Below are positions 6,461 through 13,408 of a DNA stretch of 13,478 nucleotides, piece after piece. The first letter of the stretch is position 1. The number at the start of each line of letters is the position of its first letter. The translations under genes were made by a program, and so were the position numbers. Under the pieces are notes generated by a model. It did no database searches. It saw nothing but the letters and a program-made list of their open reading frames with translations, and was not told where the DNA came from. Origin of the DNA: Nitrospirota bacterium (lineage in GTDB: Bacteria; Nitrospirota; Nitrospiria; Nitrospirales; Nitrospiraceae); assembly GCA_016235225.1 (NCBI GenBank), contig JACRLS010000201.1, forward strand, positions 1-13,478. Reading direction: 5' to 3'.

Positions 6461-6582
6461 CGTGTGGCCCTCCCTGTTCCGTACAGGTCACCATACGGCA
6501 GGACAAGCCGGTCAACAATTCCGACGATGGGGGAGCTATCCCGCGACCGGGGATGGGCCTCGCAAGAACGAGCGTCAACGGA

Positions 6583-6798
6583 TCAGCGAGGGGGATCCTG
6601 GCGACGGCGGAGGCGCTGGAGCTGGCAGTAGAAGGCATAGCCCTGGGCCAGGACGCCGCTCACAATGAGGCCCAAGGCCGTTGGAAGCCAGAAGGAGCCG
6701 GGCTGATCGAGACCTTGCAGCCCACAGACAAAACCGAGTGCAAGGAACACAACCCCAATCGTGCGAGGGATGAAGGGAGCCGGTGGAGCAGCAGCCAT
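6583..6798 (-). CDS. Small two-helix membrane protein, 71 aa
   Basis: The protein has two hydrophobic stretches, about residues 12-28 (TIGVVFLALGFVCGLQG) and 36-57 (FWLPTALGLIVSGVLAQGYA), followed by a very basic tail (QLQRLRRRQDPPR) that would face the cytoplasm. No family is recognised. I chose the ATG at 6798 because it lies only 7 nt after the stop of the TPR lipoprotein gene; a longer reading would start inside that gene and add an Arg-rich, implausible N-terminus. The close spacing indicates an operon with the TPR gene, with translation probably coupled because no strong ribosome site is seen. Confidence 0.6.
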   Translation of the reverse strand: MAAAPPAPFIPRTIGVVFLALGFVCGLQGLDQPGSFWLPTALGLIVSGVLAQGYAFYCQLQRLRRRQDPPR

Positions 6799-6805
6799 CC
6801 TGGGC

Positions 6806-7552
6806 CTACTGCCCGGAAGAAGGTGTCGGCGGGCTCGCCGCCGTCTTGAGACCAGCCGCCTTGGCCTTGATCGCCGCAGCCTTGGCCTGCAGCGCATCAG
6901 CCTCTTGTTCGCGCTTGGCCTTCCGGAGAAGGCTCGCCAGGTCGTCGAGGCTTTTCGCCACTTCGGGATGGTCTGGCCCCAGTGCCTTCTCCCGCACTGT
7001 TAGCGACTTCTTGAACATCCCCTCGGCCAGATCCAACCGCCCGTCAGCTTGATAGAGGATGGCGAGATTGCGGAGACCCAGCGCAACTTCTGGATGCGTG
7101 GCGCCGAGCAGCTTTTCCTTGAGGGCCAACGATCGTTTGAGCAGGGGCTCAGCCTCGGCATACTGCCCGTGCATGCGATGCAACACACCGAGATTATTCA
7201 GCGTGGAGGCCACCTCGATGTGCTCATCGCCATAGGCATGCTGAAAGATTCCAAGCGCCCGCTGGTAGAGCGGTTCGGCCTCCACATACTTCCCGTACAT
7301 CGCATAGGCCTGCGCCAGATTGGAGAGCGAGAGCCCCAGGCGTGCGTCATTCTTACCGAAGGCCTCCGCCTGCGACACGGCGGCAGACAGCAGCCGCACC
7401 GCCTCCTGCTCCTTCCCCTGGCCCAACGCCTGCTGTCCAGCCTGGAGCGTCTTTTCCCAGGAGGCCTCCGGGGAGCAGCCGAGACTCACCACCACACACA
7501 CCATTGCCCCGATTCGCCACCACATCCATCTATTCATAGCTGCGAGTCCCAT
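6806..7552 (-). CDS. TPR-repeat lipoprotein, 248 aa
   Basis: This is a probable outer- or inner-membrane lipoprotein scaffold. A short hydrophobic signal ends in the lipobox VSLGC (Cys26, followed by Ser-Pro). From about residue 65 to 220 there are four 42-residue repeats of the kinesin-light-chain TPR type. The repeated core is L-x-N-L-A-x-L/Y...G-x-x-x-x-AEPLxxRxLxxxExxxGxxHPEVA, seen at about 77, 119, 161 and 203. The C-terminus is Ala/Lys-rich, then Ser/Pro-rich. TPR arrays bind other proteins, so it may organise the envelope cluster it heads. The start may be the ATG at 7552 or at 7537; the latter leaves a more standard signal (MNRWMWWRI). A 12-bp-arm stem-loop with a TAGAAT box lies 40-71 nt upstream. 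Confidence 0.88.
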   Translation of the reverse strand: MGLAAMNRWMWWRIGAMVCVVVSLGCSPEASWEKTLQAGQQALGQGKEQEAVRLLSAAVSQAEAFGKNDARLGLSLSNLAQAYAMYGKYVEAEPLYQRALGIFQHAYGDEHIEVASTLNNLGVLHRMHGQYAEAEPLLKRSLALKEKLLGATHPEVALGLRNLAILYQADGRLDLAEGMFKKSLTVREKALGPDHPEVAKSLDDLASLLRKAKREQEADALQAKAAAIKAKAAGLKTAASPPTPSSGQ

Positions 7553-7591
7553 GTGAGGAACGTCTTTGGTTCGTGCGGACGGTCATCGGAT

Positions 7592-7623
7592 CGGCCGTTG
7601 CTACCCATTCTAGCAACTGGCCG
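7592..7623 (-). promoter_or_regulatory. Stem-loop / operator-like inverted repeat upstream of the TPR lipoprotein operon
   Basis: CGGCC-GTTGCTA (7592-7603) and TAGCAAC-T-GGCCG (7611-7623) are complementary over 12 bp with one bulged T, around a 7-nt loop. On the minus strand a -10-like TAGAAT (7612-7607) sits in the loop and right arm, so a repressor binding here would block the promoter. Alternatively, part of it could fold in the 5' leader RNA. It lies in the 292-nt divergent spacer (7553-7844) between the TPR and PEP-CTERM genes; the rest of that spacer shows nothing else I can name. Confidence 0.45.
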
Positions 7624-7844
7624 CAGAAGGTGCAGCGCTTTTCCGTCGGAAGCCTCCGCCACCCCACCGGAGATGGGCATACTCCCCCCGATTGTGCATC
7701 ATCCGCTCAGGGAAGAGAACCCGCCTCTGTGCAGATGGTGGATCGAGCGGAGCCGCCGTAGAGTGACGATACGGGAAGATGACCGGGCTATGACAGCGAG
7801 TCACCCCACTCTTCCGAGATTCACCATTACCCAAGGAGGTCCAG

Positions 7845-8522
7845 ATGAGAGTGTCTCATACGCAGACGCTTGTCGGTGCGGGCTTGCTCGCGCTCTCGTG
7901 CCTGATCGCCCCATCTTGGAGTCAGGCTGCACCATTTTCGGCGAACGAGTCCATCAATGATACCGGGCTCAACCTAAGCAGCCGTGATTTGCAGCGCACT
8001 CGCACCGATTCAGCCGGGACGACGGTTCTCGGCACCGATGCGACCATCATCAGCCAGAACAACATCAGTGCTGGCTTCGGTCTCAACGGCACAGGCCCAG
8101 ACACTTACCAGCACAATCTGACCTGGATTTCCCCGGCCGCGGCAACCATCCTCACCGCCTCCGTGAATATTGACGCGTTCGGAGTCAATGGAGAAGGTTT
8201 CTTGGGCCTCACGAAGAATGATGCGGTGTATGCCGACGGCAACCTCCTCGGGAACCTCAACATCGGCACCATCTTAACGTTGGGCTTTTCCTCGACGACC
8301 TTTGCGATCAACCCCCTGTGGCTGGCGGACGGTCTGTTGAATATCACGATCAACCACAGCTCGGGCGACAGCTTCTCAGCCTATGGATCAAACCTGGCCA
8401 TCACGTACAACGGATCGACCGCGGCGACGCCCGAGCCGTCTTCGATCCTCTTAATGGCGTCAGGTCTGGCCGGCCTCAGCTTCTGGGGCCGCCGAAAGAT
8501 GGTCCTGGCGACGACGAAGTAA
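7845..8522 (+). CDS. PEP-CTERM sorting-domain protein, 225 aa
   Basis: This is an exported surface or extracellular protein destined for exosortase processing, a system associated with exopolysaccharide and biofilm in Gram-negative bacteria. A signal peptide covers residues 1-29 (hydrophobic core LVGAGLLALSCLIA, cleavage near SQA-A). The mature part is Asn/Ser/Thr/Gly-rich with alternating hydrophobics, consistent with a beta-sandwich, with no known catalytic motif. The C-terminus has Pro196-Glu197-Pro198, then the hydrophobic stretch SSILLMASGLAGLSFW, then GRRK and a short tail: a complete PEP-CTERM signal. AAGGAGG at 7833-7839 sits 5 nt before the ATG, the strongest ribosome site in the window, suggesting high expression. 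No exosortase gene is in the window. The ligand or structural role is unknown. Confidence 0.92.
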   Translation: MRVSHTQTLVGAGLLALSCLIAPSWSQAAPFSANESINDTGLNLSSRDLQRTRTDSAGTTVLGTDATIISQNNISAGFGLNGTGPDTYQHNLTWISPAAATILTASVNIDAFGVNGEGFLGLTKNDAVYADGNLLGNLNIGTILTLGFSSTTFAINPLWLADGLLNITINHSSGDSFSAYGSNLAITYNGSTAATPEPSSILLMASGLAGLSFWGRRKMVLATTK

Positions 8523-8531
8523 CCTGTCTTA

Positions 8532-8564
8532 CGCATCATGCGGCTGGGAGCCTCACGGTTCCTG
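8532..8564 (+). terminator. Weak stem-loops after the PEP-CTERM gene
   Basis: CGCAT-C-ATGCG (8532-8542) is a short palindrome. It is followed by GGAGCC (8547-8552) pairing with GGTTCC (8557-8562) around a TCAC loop, with one G-U pair; flanking G-U pairs could extend it to 8545-8564. There is no following U-run. It is the only structure between the PEP-CTERM stop and the permease gene, so it may end the transcript. Confidence 0.25.
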
Positions 8565-8635
8565 CCCACATGCTTGCCTTCTTCCACTCTCTCCCCCAAG
8601 CATCGCTTCACCATTCTTGTTATAGTGCGCCGTTC

Positions 8636-9388
8636 ATGGACCCGTGGCTGATCTATCTCACGCTGTTCGCCGTCGGCGGCATTTCCGGCGCTTTGGATGT
8701 AATCGGGGGCGGGGGCTCCTTTCTCACCCTGCCGCTGCTTATCTTCTTGGGCCAGCCCGCCGTCATCGCCAACGGCACCAACCGAGTTGGCATCGTGCTG
8801 CAGAGCGGCGGCGCGGTCTGGGGGTTCCATCGTCATCGGGTCGTGGACTGGCGCTCGTTGAGCTGGGCCGCTCTCCCGGCCACGGTGGGCTGTATCATCG
8901 GGGCCTACATCGCGTTGGGCATGAACGATGAGAGCTTCAAGAAGGCCCTGGCGGTCCTGATGGTCATCATGACTGGCTGGATTCTCTGGGATCCTATCCC
9001 GCGCTGGCAGGCACGTTCCGCGCGCGCGCAGTTGGTCCCCACATGGGCCGTGGCGGGCGGGTTCCTGTTCGCCGGATTCTTCGGGGGGTTCATTCAGGCC
9101 GGGGTCGGTTTTCTCTTGCTCGCGGTCACGACCCTCGCGGGCCTTGATCTCGTAAGAGGCAACGGCGTGAAGGTGCTGACCGTCCTCTGCTTTGCGACCG
9201 TCGGACTCGTGATCTTTGCCAGCGAGGGCAAGGTCGATTGGCCGATGGGGTTGGCGCTGTCGGCCGGCCGGCTTCTCGGCGGACTGTGGGGCGTGCGGCT
9301 CGTCATGCTGAAAGGTCACGGCTGGGTGAAGGGCGTCGTGACCACGGCCATGATCGCCTGCGCCCTGAAACTCTGGTTTGGATCGTGA
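8636..9388 (+). CDS. TauE/SafE family (TSUP) anion exporter/permease, 250 aa
   Basis: This is an inner-membrane permease of the TSUP family, members of which move sulfite, sulfoacetate, taurine-derived or other organosulfur anions. The protein is almost wholly hydrophobic, with about 7-8 helices. It shows the two family half-repeats: an N-terminal glycine-rich turn (DVIGGGGSFLTLPLL, about residues 20-34) and the matching FFGGFIQAGVGFLLL around residues 147-161. Length matches the usual 240-270. I chose the ATG at 8636 because upstream codons read into the end of the PEP-CTERM gene in another frame and are not membrane-like. No ribosome site is visible; TATAGT at 8621-8626 could be a -10 box for a near-leaderless mRNA. 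The DUF1653 gene starts 14 nt after its stop. The substrate is not identifiable. Confidence 0.9.
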   Translation: MDPWLIYLTLFAVGGISGALDVIGGGGSFLTLPLLIFLGQPAVIANGTNRVGIVLQSGGAVWGFHRHRVVDWRSLSWAALPATVGCIIGAYIALGMNDESFKKALAVLMVIMTGWILWDPIPRWQARSARAQLVPTWAVAGGFLFAGFFGGFIQAGVGFLLLAVTTLAGLDLVRGNGVKVLTVLCFATVGLVIFASEGKVDWPMGLALSAGRLLGGLWGVRLVMLKGHGWVKGVVTTAMIACALKLWFGS

Positions 9389-9402
9389 GCGAGGAGAGCG
9401 GG

Positions 9403-9702
9403 ATGGTGCCACCGGGCAGATACCGACACTATAAAGGCCAGGAATACGAAGTGCTCGGAGTCGCAAGGCACAGCGAGACCGAGGAGCGGTTTGTCGTCTA
9501 TCGGGCGCTCTACGGAGAAGATGGCCTCTGGATCAGGCCCAAAGAAAATTTCTTGGAACCGGTGGTGGTGGAAGGAAAACCGGTCCCCCGCTTTCAGCTC
9601 ATCGCCGCCGCATCCTGCCTCGCGCCCTCTGCCTTCTTTATTCGAGAAACCTCCACGTCGAGAAGGTCGCGGCCTGGCCGACATGGATCCCGTCCGGCGT
9701 GA
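9403..9702 (+). CDS. DUF1653 domain protein, 99 aa
   Basis: Residues 4-67 match the DUF1653 pattern: PGRYRHYKGQEYEVLG, ARHSET, VVYRALYG, LWIRP and VPRF appear in order. The family is a small SH3-like barrel of unknown function, usually about 65-80 aa. Here a further 32 residues rich in Ser/Arg follow, lying largely over the 3' end of the opposing MEKHLA gene (65-nt overlap), and are probably not conserved. GAGGAG at 9391-9396 sits 6 nt before the ATG at 9403. A GTG at 9385 in the same frame overlaps the permease stop, but the ATG is better placed. It is probably co-transcribed with the permease. Confidence 0.85.
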   Translation: MVPPGRYRHYKGQEYEVLGVARHSETEERFVVYRALYGEDGLWIRPKENFLEPVVVEGKPVPRFQLIAAASCLAPSAFFIRETSTSRRSRPGRHGSRPA

Positions 9703-10105
9703 CGACGTTCCACACCGTGGCGTCTTCGACCAGGAATCGCCGGCCGGTGGCGGAGATGCGGATGCCGCAGTAGCCCGCAAGATAGCCCTGGACGGCGGCA
9801 CGGGCGAGCATCCGCGCCCGCTCGGCCTGATTGACCGGTTCGGTGGTCAGGTGGGACGGCATCCGGCAGAGCTCATCCCAGGTCGTCTCGAAGAGCGTCA
9901 GCGCAGTTCGGTTGCCATAATTGATAATGGGGTCCGACTCGGCCCCGTGCGAGATCACGACAAACGGAACCGCGAACAATGCGCAGGACTGCTCCTGAGG
10001 AGAACCGCTTCGCTCGATGAGCTCGCAACCGACCCAACGCCGGTGGCTGTCCAGCGCAAGCTGGCACCAGGCCACCACGTCCGGAGCTTGCCACGGCTCC
10101 TGCAT
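9638..10105 (-). CDS. MEKHLA domain protein (PAS-like), 155 aa
   Basis: The protein is essentially one MEKHLA domain, a PAS-related fold known from plant HD-ZIP III proteins and from bacterial stand-alone proteins, whose ligand is unknown. Diagnostic stretches are seen in order: LDSHRRWVG, FVVISHGAESDPIINYGN, LFETTWDEL, MPSRL-like MPSHLTTEPV, GYCGIRISATGRRF and GQAATFSTW. Length is typical. It is the last gene of the minus-strand run. Its ATG at 10105 shares one base with the zwf stop (TGATG), so translation is probably coupled; a GTG at 10120 is a less likely start. GGAG lies 9 nt upstream of the ATG. Sensing or small-molecule binding is only inferred from the PAS-like fold. Confidence 0.85.
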   Translation of the reverse strand: MQEPWQAPDVVAWCQLALDSHRRWVGCELIERSGSPQEQSCALFAVPFVVISHGAESDPIINYGNRTALTLFETTWDELCRMPSHLTTEPVNQAERARMLARAAVQGYLAGYCGIRISATGRRFLVEDATVWNVVTPDGIHVGQAATFSTWRFLE

Positions 10106-11628
10106 CACCCGCCGCTCCACCAGTTACGGCCGTCCTGCCGCACGAGCTGGTGCGCTTCGGAGGGCCCCCAACTTCCGGCATTGTAGTTGGGGAAGCTCGG
10201 GGGAGGCAGCGATTGCCACACATCCAGCACCGGCTGCACCACACTCCAACCGACCTCGATGCTGTCCGCGCGCTGGAACAACGTGGCATCCCCGGCCAGA
10301 CAATCGTGGATCAAGGTTTCATAGCCGGTGCTGGGCGCGTTGCCGAAATACTTGGCGTACTGAAAGTCCATGTCCACCGTGTCGATGCGCACCTTCGGAC
10401 CCGGCACTTTGGCGTCGAAACGGAGCGAAATCCCTTCGTCCGGCTGGATGCGGATGACCAGCACGTTCGGATCGAGCTGCTCAACCGCCGTCTTGCGGAA
10501 CAGCATGAACGGCGCCGATTTGAACTGGACCACGATTTCCGTCACCCGTTTCGCCAACCGCTTCCCCGTCCGCACATAGAAGGGCACGTCGGCCCACCGC
10601 CAGTTGTCGATGAACAGCTTCATGGCCACGAAGGTTTCGGTCCGTGAATCGGCCGCCACGTTGGGCTCCGCGCGATAGCCCGCCACCGGCTTCCCGCCCA
10701 GCGTCCCCTCCCCGTATTGCCCGTACACCGCGCACCGGAGGACATCGAGGGAGCTGAGCGGCACGATCCCACGCAGCACCTTAGCCTTTTCATCCCGCAC
10801 CGCATTGGCATCGAACGAGTTCGGCGGCTCCATGGCGATGAAGGAGAGCAGTTGGAGGACGTGGTTCGGCACCATGTCGCGCAGCGCGCCTGCCGCCTCG
10901 TAGTACCGCCCGCGATGCTCGACACCCAGACTCTCGGCCACCGTAATCTGCACATGATCGATATAGCGGCGATTCCAGACCGGCTCGAAGATCCCGTTCG
11001 CAAAGCGGAACACCAGGATATTCTGGACCGTCTCTTTGCCGAGGTAATGGTCGATGCGATAGATCTGGTTTTCCGCCAACACGCGCTGCAGTTCACGATT
11101 GAGCGCACGCGCGGATTCCAGATCGTGCCCGAATGGCTTTTCAAAGACGATCCGCCGCCAGTGGCCGTGGCGCTGAGTCGTGAGTCCCCACTCGCCGAGG
11201 CGGCGGGCAATTTCCGAGAAGAGACCCGGCAGCGTCGCCAGGTAGAAGAGGTAGTTGCCGCCTGTGCGACTTTCCACGTCCAATTCCGCCAGAAACTCCT
11301 GCAGCTTCCGATAGGACTGGGGATTCTGGAAATCACCGATGAGGTAGTGCACCCGATCCCGCACATTCTGCCAGAGCGCCTGGTCGACGGCCCGCCCCGC
11401 GAAGTCCGGCAGCGCCTGGGTAATTTTGTCGCGATACTCCGCGGTGGTCATCGGCACACGATCGAGCCCGACGATCGCATAGTGTGACGGCAGCAACCCC
11501 GCGGCCGCCAGGTTGTAAATCGACGGGATCAGCTTCCGTTTGGTGAGGTCGCCGTCGGCCCCGAAGATGACCAGGAGGCAGGGCTCTCGCAAGGGCTCGA
11601 TCTCGAGGCCAGGGTCATTCGTGATCAT
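10105..11628 (-). CDS. zwf: Glucose-6-phosphate 1-dehydrogenase, 507 aa
   Basis: This enzyme oxidises glucose 6-phosphate to 6-phosphogluconolactone with reduction of NADP+ (or NAD+), the first step of the oxidative pentose phosphate pathway, in the cytoplasm. The N-terminal nucleotide motif is FGADGDLTKRKL (residues 22-33), where the family usually has GASGDL. EKPFG is at 163-167 and the substrate-binding signature RIDHYLGKE at 191-199, followed by MVPNHVLQLL. Full length is as expected. GGAGAG lies 6 nt before the ATG at 11628, and the start overlaps the stop of the dioxygenase gene as ATGA. No pgl or gnd gene is present in the window; neighbours do not complete the pathway. The assignment is very secure. 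Confidence 0.97.
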   Translation of the reverse strand: MITNDPGLEIEPLREPCLLVIFGADGDLTKRKLIPSIYNLAAAGLLPSHYAIVGLDRVPMTTAEYRDKITQALPDFAGRAVDQALWQNVRDRVHYLIGDFQNPQSYRKLQEFLAELDVESRTGGNYLFYLATLPGLFSEIARRLGEWGLTTQRHGHWRRIVFEKPFGHDLESARALNRELQRVLAENQIYRIDHYLGKETVQNILVFRFANGIFEPVWNRRYIDHVQITVAESLGVEHRGRYYEAAGALRDMVPNHVLQLLSFIAMEPPNSFDANAVRDEKAKVLRGIVPLSSLDVLRCAVYGQYGEGTLGGKPVAGYRAEPNVAADSRTETFVAMKLFIDNWRWADVPFYVRTGKRLAKRVTEIVVQFKSAPFMLFRKTAVEQLDPNVLVIRIQPDEGISLRFDAKVPGPKVRIDTVDMDFQYAKYFGNAPSTGYETLIHDCLAGDATLFQRADSIEVGWSVVQPVLDVWQSLPPPSFPNYNAGSWGPSEAHQLVRQDGRNWWSGG

Positions 11629-12323
11629 GGACGACTCTCCGCTCGCGCGCGCACGACCAGCTCCACGTGCGCCAGTTTCGCCTGCGGCTCCATGCCTGGC
11701 GCGGACGGTTCCAGCGGGGCCAGAACCCGTGACTGCTCTCCGGGCGGGATGTCTTGGAAGATATAGTCACGGTCCTGATGAGGATTGCCCACGAAATAGA
11801 GCTGCGTCGTCAAGTCGAGATAGCCGGGTCGATGCACTTTAACGTGAAGGTGAGAGGGGCGCGTCCGGCCTCGACCGGCTGCATAGGGCCCCGGCTTGAT
11901 GGTCTTGATCTGGAATCTCCCCTCCCGATCCGTGCTCGCCTTGGCCCAGTAGCGGAAGGCCGGATCGAGCGACGAGGGATTGCGGCGATCACGAGGATGG
12001 GCATAGCGCCCGTTCGAAGATGCCTGCCAGACCTCCACCACGGCCTCCGCCACGGCCCGGCACTGAGTATCCAGTACCCGCCCGAACAGGTAGATCAGCA
12101 GCCCCTCCGCCTGCGGGCCTTCCGGCTGGACACGGCTGAGATCCTGGCTTGGACCGCCGGGGGGCACCGTCTCCAGTTCGGCGGGATAGTAGGGCCCTTC
12201 GGTTTGCATCGGAGTAGGACGACAGGCCTGAGGCTCTGCCGCCTCGAGCGCCGGGCCCAGGAGCCAGACCATCGCCCCCGCGATCCCGACGCACACCCGC
12301 CACCGAGCCGCTTCTGCCCACAC
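11625..12323 (-). CDS. Secreted intradiol ring-cleavage dioxygenase (protocatechuate 3,4-dioxygenase beta-like), 232 aa
   Basis: Intradiol dioxygenases use non-heme Fe(III) to open catechol-type rings between the two hydroxyls. The four iron ligands are all visible at family spacing: Tyr107 (NGRYAH), Tyr147 (KPGPY) and His158/His160 (PSHLHVKV). The TEGPYYP segment near residue 41 is also characteristic. The protein starts with a hydrophobic signal (VGIAGAMVWLLGPALEAA), so it should be exported, unlike the cytoplasmic enzyme of the beta-ketoadipate pathway. No alpha-type partner subunit is seen. Start choice: GTG at 12323 overlaps the corA stop (TAGTG); GTG at 12332 is possible. The stop overlaps the zwf start (ATGA). 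The true substrate is unknown. Confidence 0.87.
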   Translation of the reverse strand: MWAEAARWRVCVGIAGAMVWLLGPALEAAEPQACRPTPMQTEGPYYPAELETVPPGGPSQDLSRVQPEGPQAEGLLIYLFGRVLDTQCRAVAEAVVEVWQASSNGRYAHPRDRRNPSSLDPAFRYWAKASTDREGRFQIKTIKPGPYAAGRGRTRPSHLHVKVHRPGYLDLTTQLYFVGNPHQDRDYIFQDIPPGEQSRVLAPLEPSAPGMEPQAKLAHVELVVRARAESRP

Positions 12324-13408
12324 TACAACCACTTCTTGATCCTGAAAAACGCCAGCATGCAGATCGCGATACCCACCATCACCATCCAGACCATCGGGTA
12401 GGCCCAGGGCACTTTCAACTCCGGCATGTATTCGAAATTCATCCCGTAGACGCCTACGATGAAGGTGAGCGGCATGAAGATCGTCGTGATGACCGTCAGC
12501 ACCTTCATGACCGAATTCAGACGATAGCTCACGCTGGACAGATAGATATCCAGCATGCCGGTCACCATTTCACGCAGCGTTTCGATCGTGTCGATGATCT
12601 GGATGGCATGGTCGTAGACGTCCCGGAAAAACGGCTTGGTTTCCGGTTTGAGAAGCGGTGAGTCCTGCCGCTCGAGCGAGGTCAGCACCTCCCGGAGCGG
12701 CCACACCGCGCGCCGCAAGAACAACAGCTCCCGCTTGACCGCATGAATCTCTTGGAGAGTCTGCGGGCGCGGCTCGACGATGATGGTATTCTGCATCCGC
12801 TCGACTTTCTCTCCGATGATCTCCAGCGCCACGAAGTAGTGATCCACGATCGCATCCACCAGCGCGTGCAGGAGATAATCCGCCCCGAGCTGCCGGATGC
12901 GGCCCTTACCCGCCCGAATCCGTTCGCGGACCGGATTGAACACGTCGCCGCCGTTCTCCTGGAAGGTCAGCACATAATTCGGCCCGAACACGAGGCTCAC
13001 CTGTTCCACATGCACTTCCGTCCGCTGATCCCCGGCATAGAGCATCTTGAGGACCAGGTAGCCATAGCCGTCATAGTCGTCGTACTTGGGACGCTGATCC
13101 GTGTTGACGATGTCTTCCAGCAACAGGGGATGGAGCTTGAACTGCAGGCCGAAGTTTTCAATGACGTCCAGCCGATGGACGCCGCCGATATCGATCCAGG
13201 TGACGCCGAGATTCGAGACCTGGTCCAGTGCCGTCGAGCTGGCGAGCTGCCGCTCTTCGCAGCGGCGCTCATCATAGGCCATCACGCTGATCCGGACCGT
13301 TTCGGTCCGTTTCTCGCCGATGTGCATCAGCGTGCCCGGTGCGAGGCCGAGCTTCTGCGACCGTTTCTTGAACAGCCTGTTTTCTGATTTGGCCGGCCCG
13401 TTGCTCAT
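12323..13408 (-). CDS. corA: CorA family magnesium/cobalt transporter, 361 aa
   Basis: This is an inner-membrane pentameric channel for Mg2+ and Co2+/Ni2+. It has a long cytoplasmic N-terminal domain with typical segments (WIDIGG, HPLLLEDIVNTDQRPKYDDY, YLLHALVDAIVDHY) and long charged helices at about 200-290. Two C-terminal helices follow. The first ends with the signature Tyr-Gly-Met-Asn (GMN at 322-324), then the short loop FEYMPEL, then the last helix and a basic end (RIKKWL). The protein is somewhat longer than E. coli CorA at its N-terminus. Its ATG overlaps the stop of the preceding gene (ATGA, 13408-13405) and its TAG stop overlaps the start of the dioxygenase, so it is part of a tightly packed operon. 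No Mg2+-sensing leader is visible, as it is internal. Confidence 0.95.
   Translation of the reverse strand: MSNGPAKSENRLFKKRSQKLGLAPGTLMHIGEKRTETVRISVMAYDERRCEERQLASSTALDQVSNLGVTWIDIGGVHRLDVIENFGLQFKLHPLLLEDIVNTDQRPKYDDYDGYGYLVLKMLYAGDQRTEVHVEQVSLVFGPNYVLTFQENGGDVFNPVRERIRAGKGRIRQLGADYLLHALVDAIVDHYFVALEIIGEKVERMQNTIIVEPRPQTLQEIHAVKRELLFLRRAVWPLREVLTSLERQDSPLLKPETKPFFRDVYDHAIQIIDTIETLREMVTGMLDIYLSSVSYRLNSVMKVLTVITTIFMPLTFIVGVYGMNFEYMPELKVPWAYPMVWMVMVGIAICMLAFFRIKKWL

Noticed and set aside
6538..6557. Small hairpin ATCCC/GGGAT in the 122-nt gap upstream of the zinc-ribbon gene
   Set aside because: A five-base stem without a U-tract; expected by chance at this GC content. Nothing else is seen in the gap.
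6261..7313. The 13-mer CGCATAGGCCTGC at 6261 and again at 7301
   Set aside because: One copy lies in coding sequence of the TPR gene and the other in the zinc-ribbon tail; no flanking similarity, so chance is sufficient.
7617..7635. Sigma-54-like promoter (TGGCCGCAGAAGGTGC) ahead of the PEP-CTERM gene
   Set aside because: The GG-to-GC spacing is 11 nt rather than the required 10, and the flanking consensus bases do not match.
8381..9466. A 361-codon minus-strand frame antisense to the TauE/SafE gene
   Set aside because: The product is highly charged and low-complexity, while the opposite strand encodes a clear multi-helix permease.
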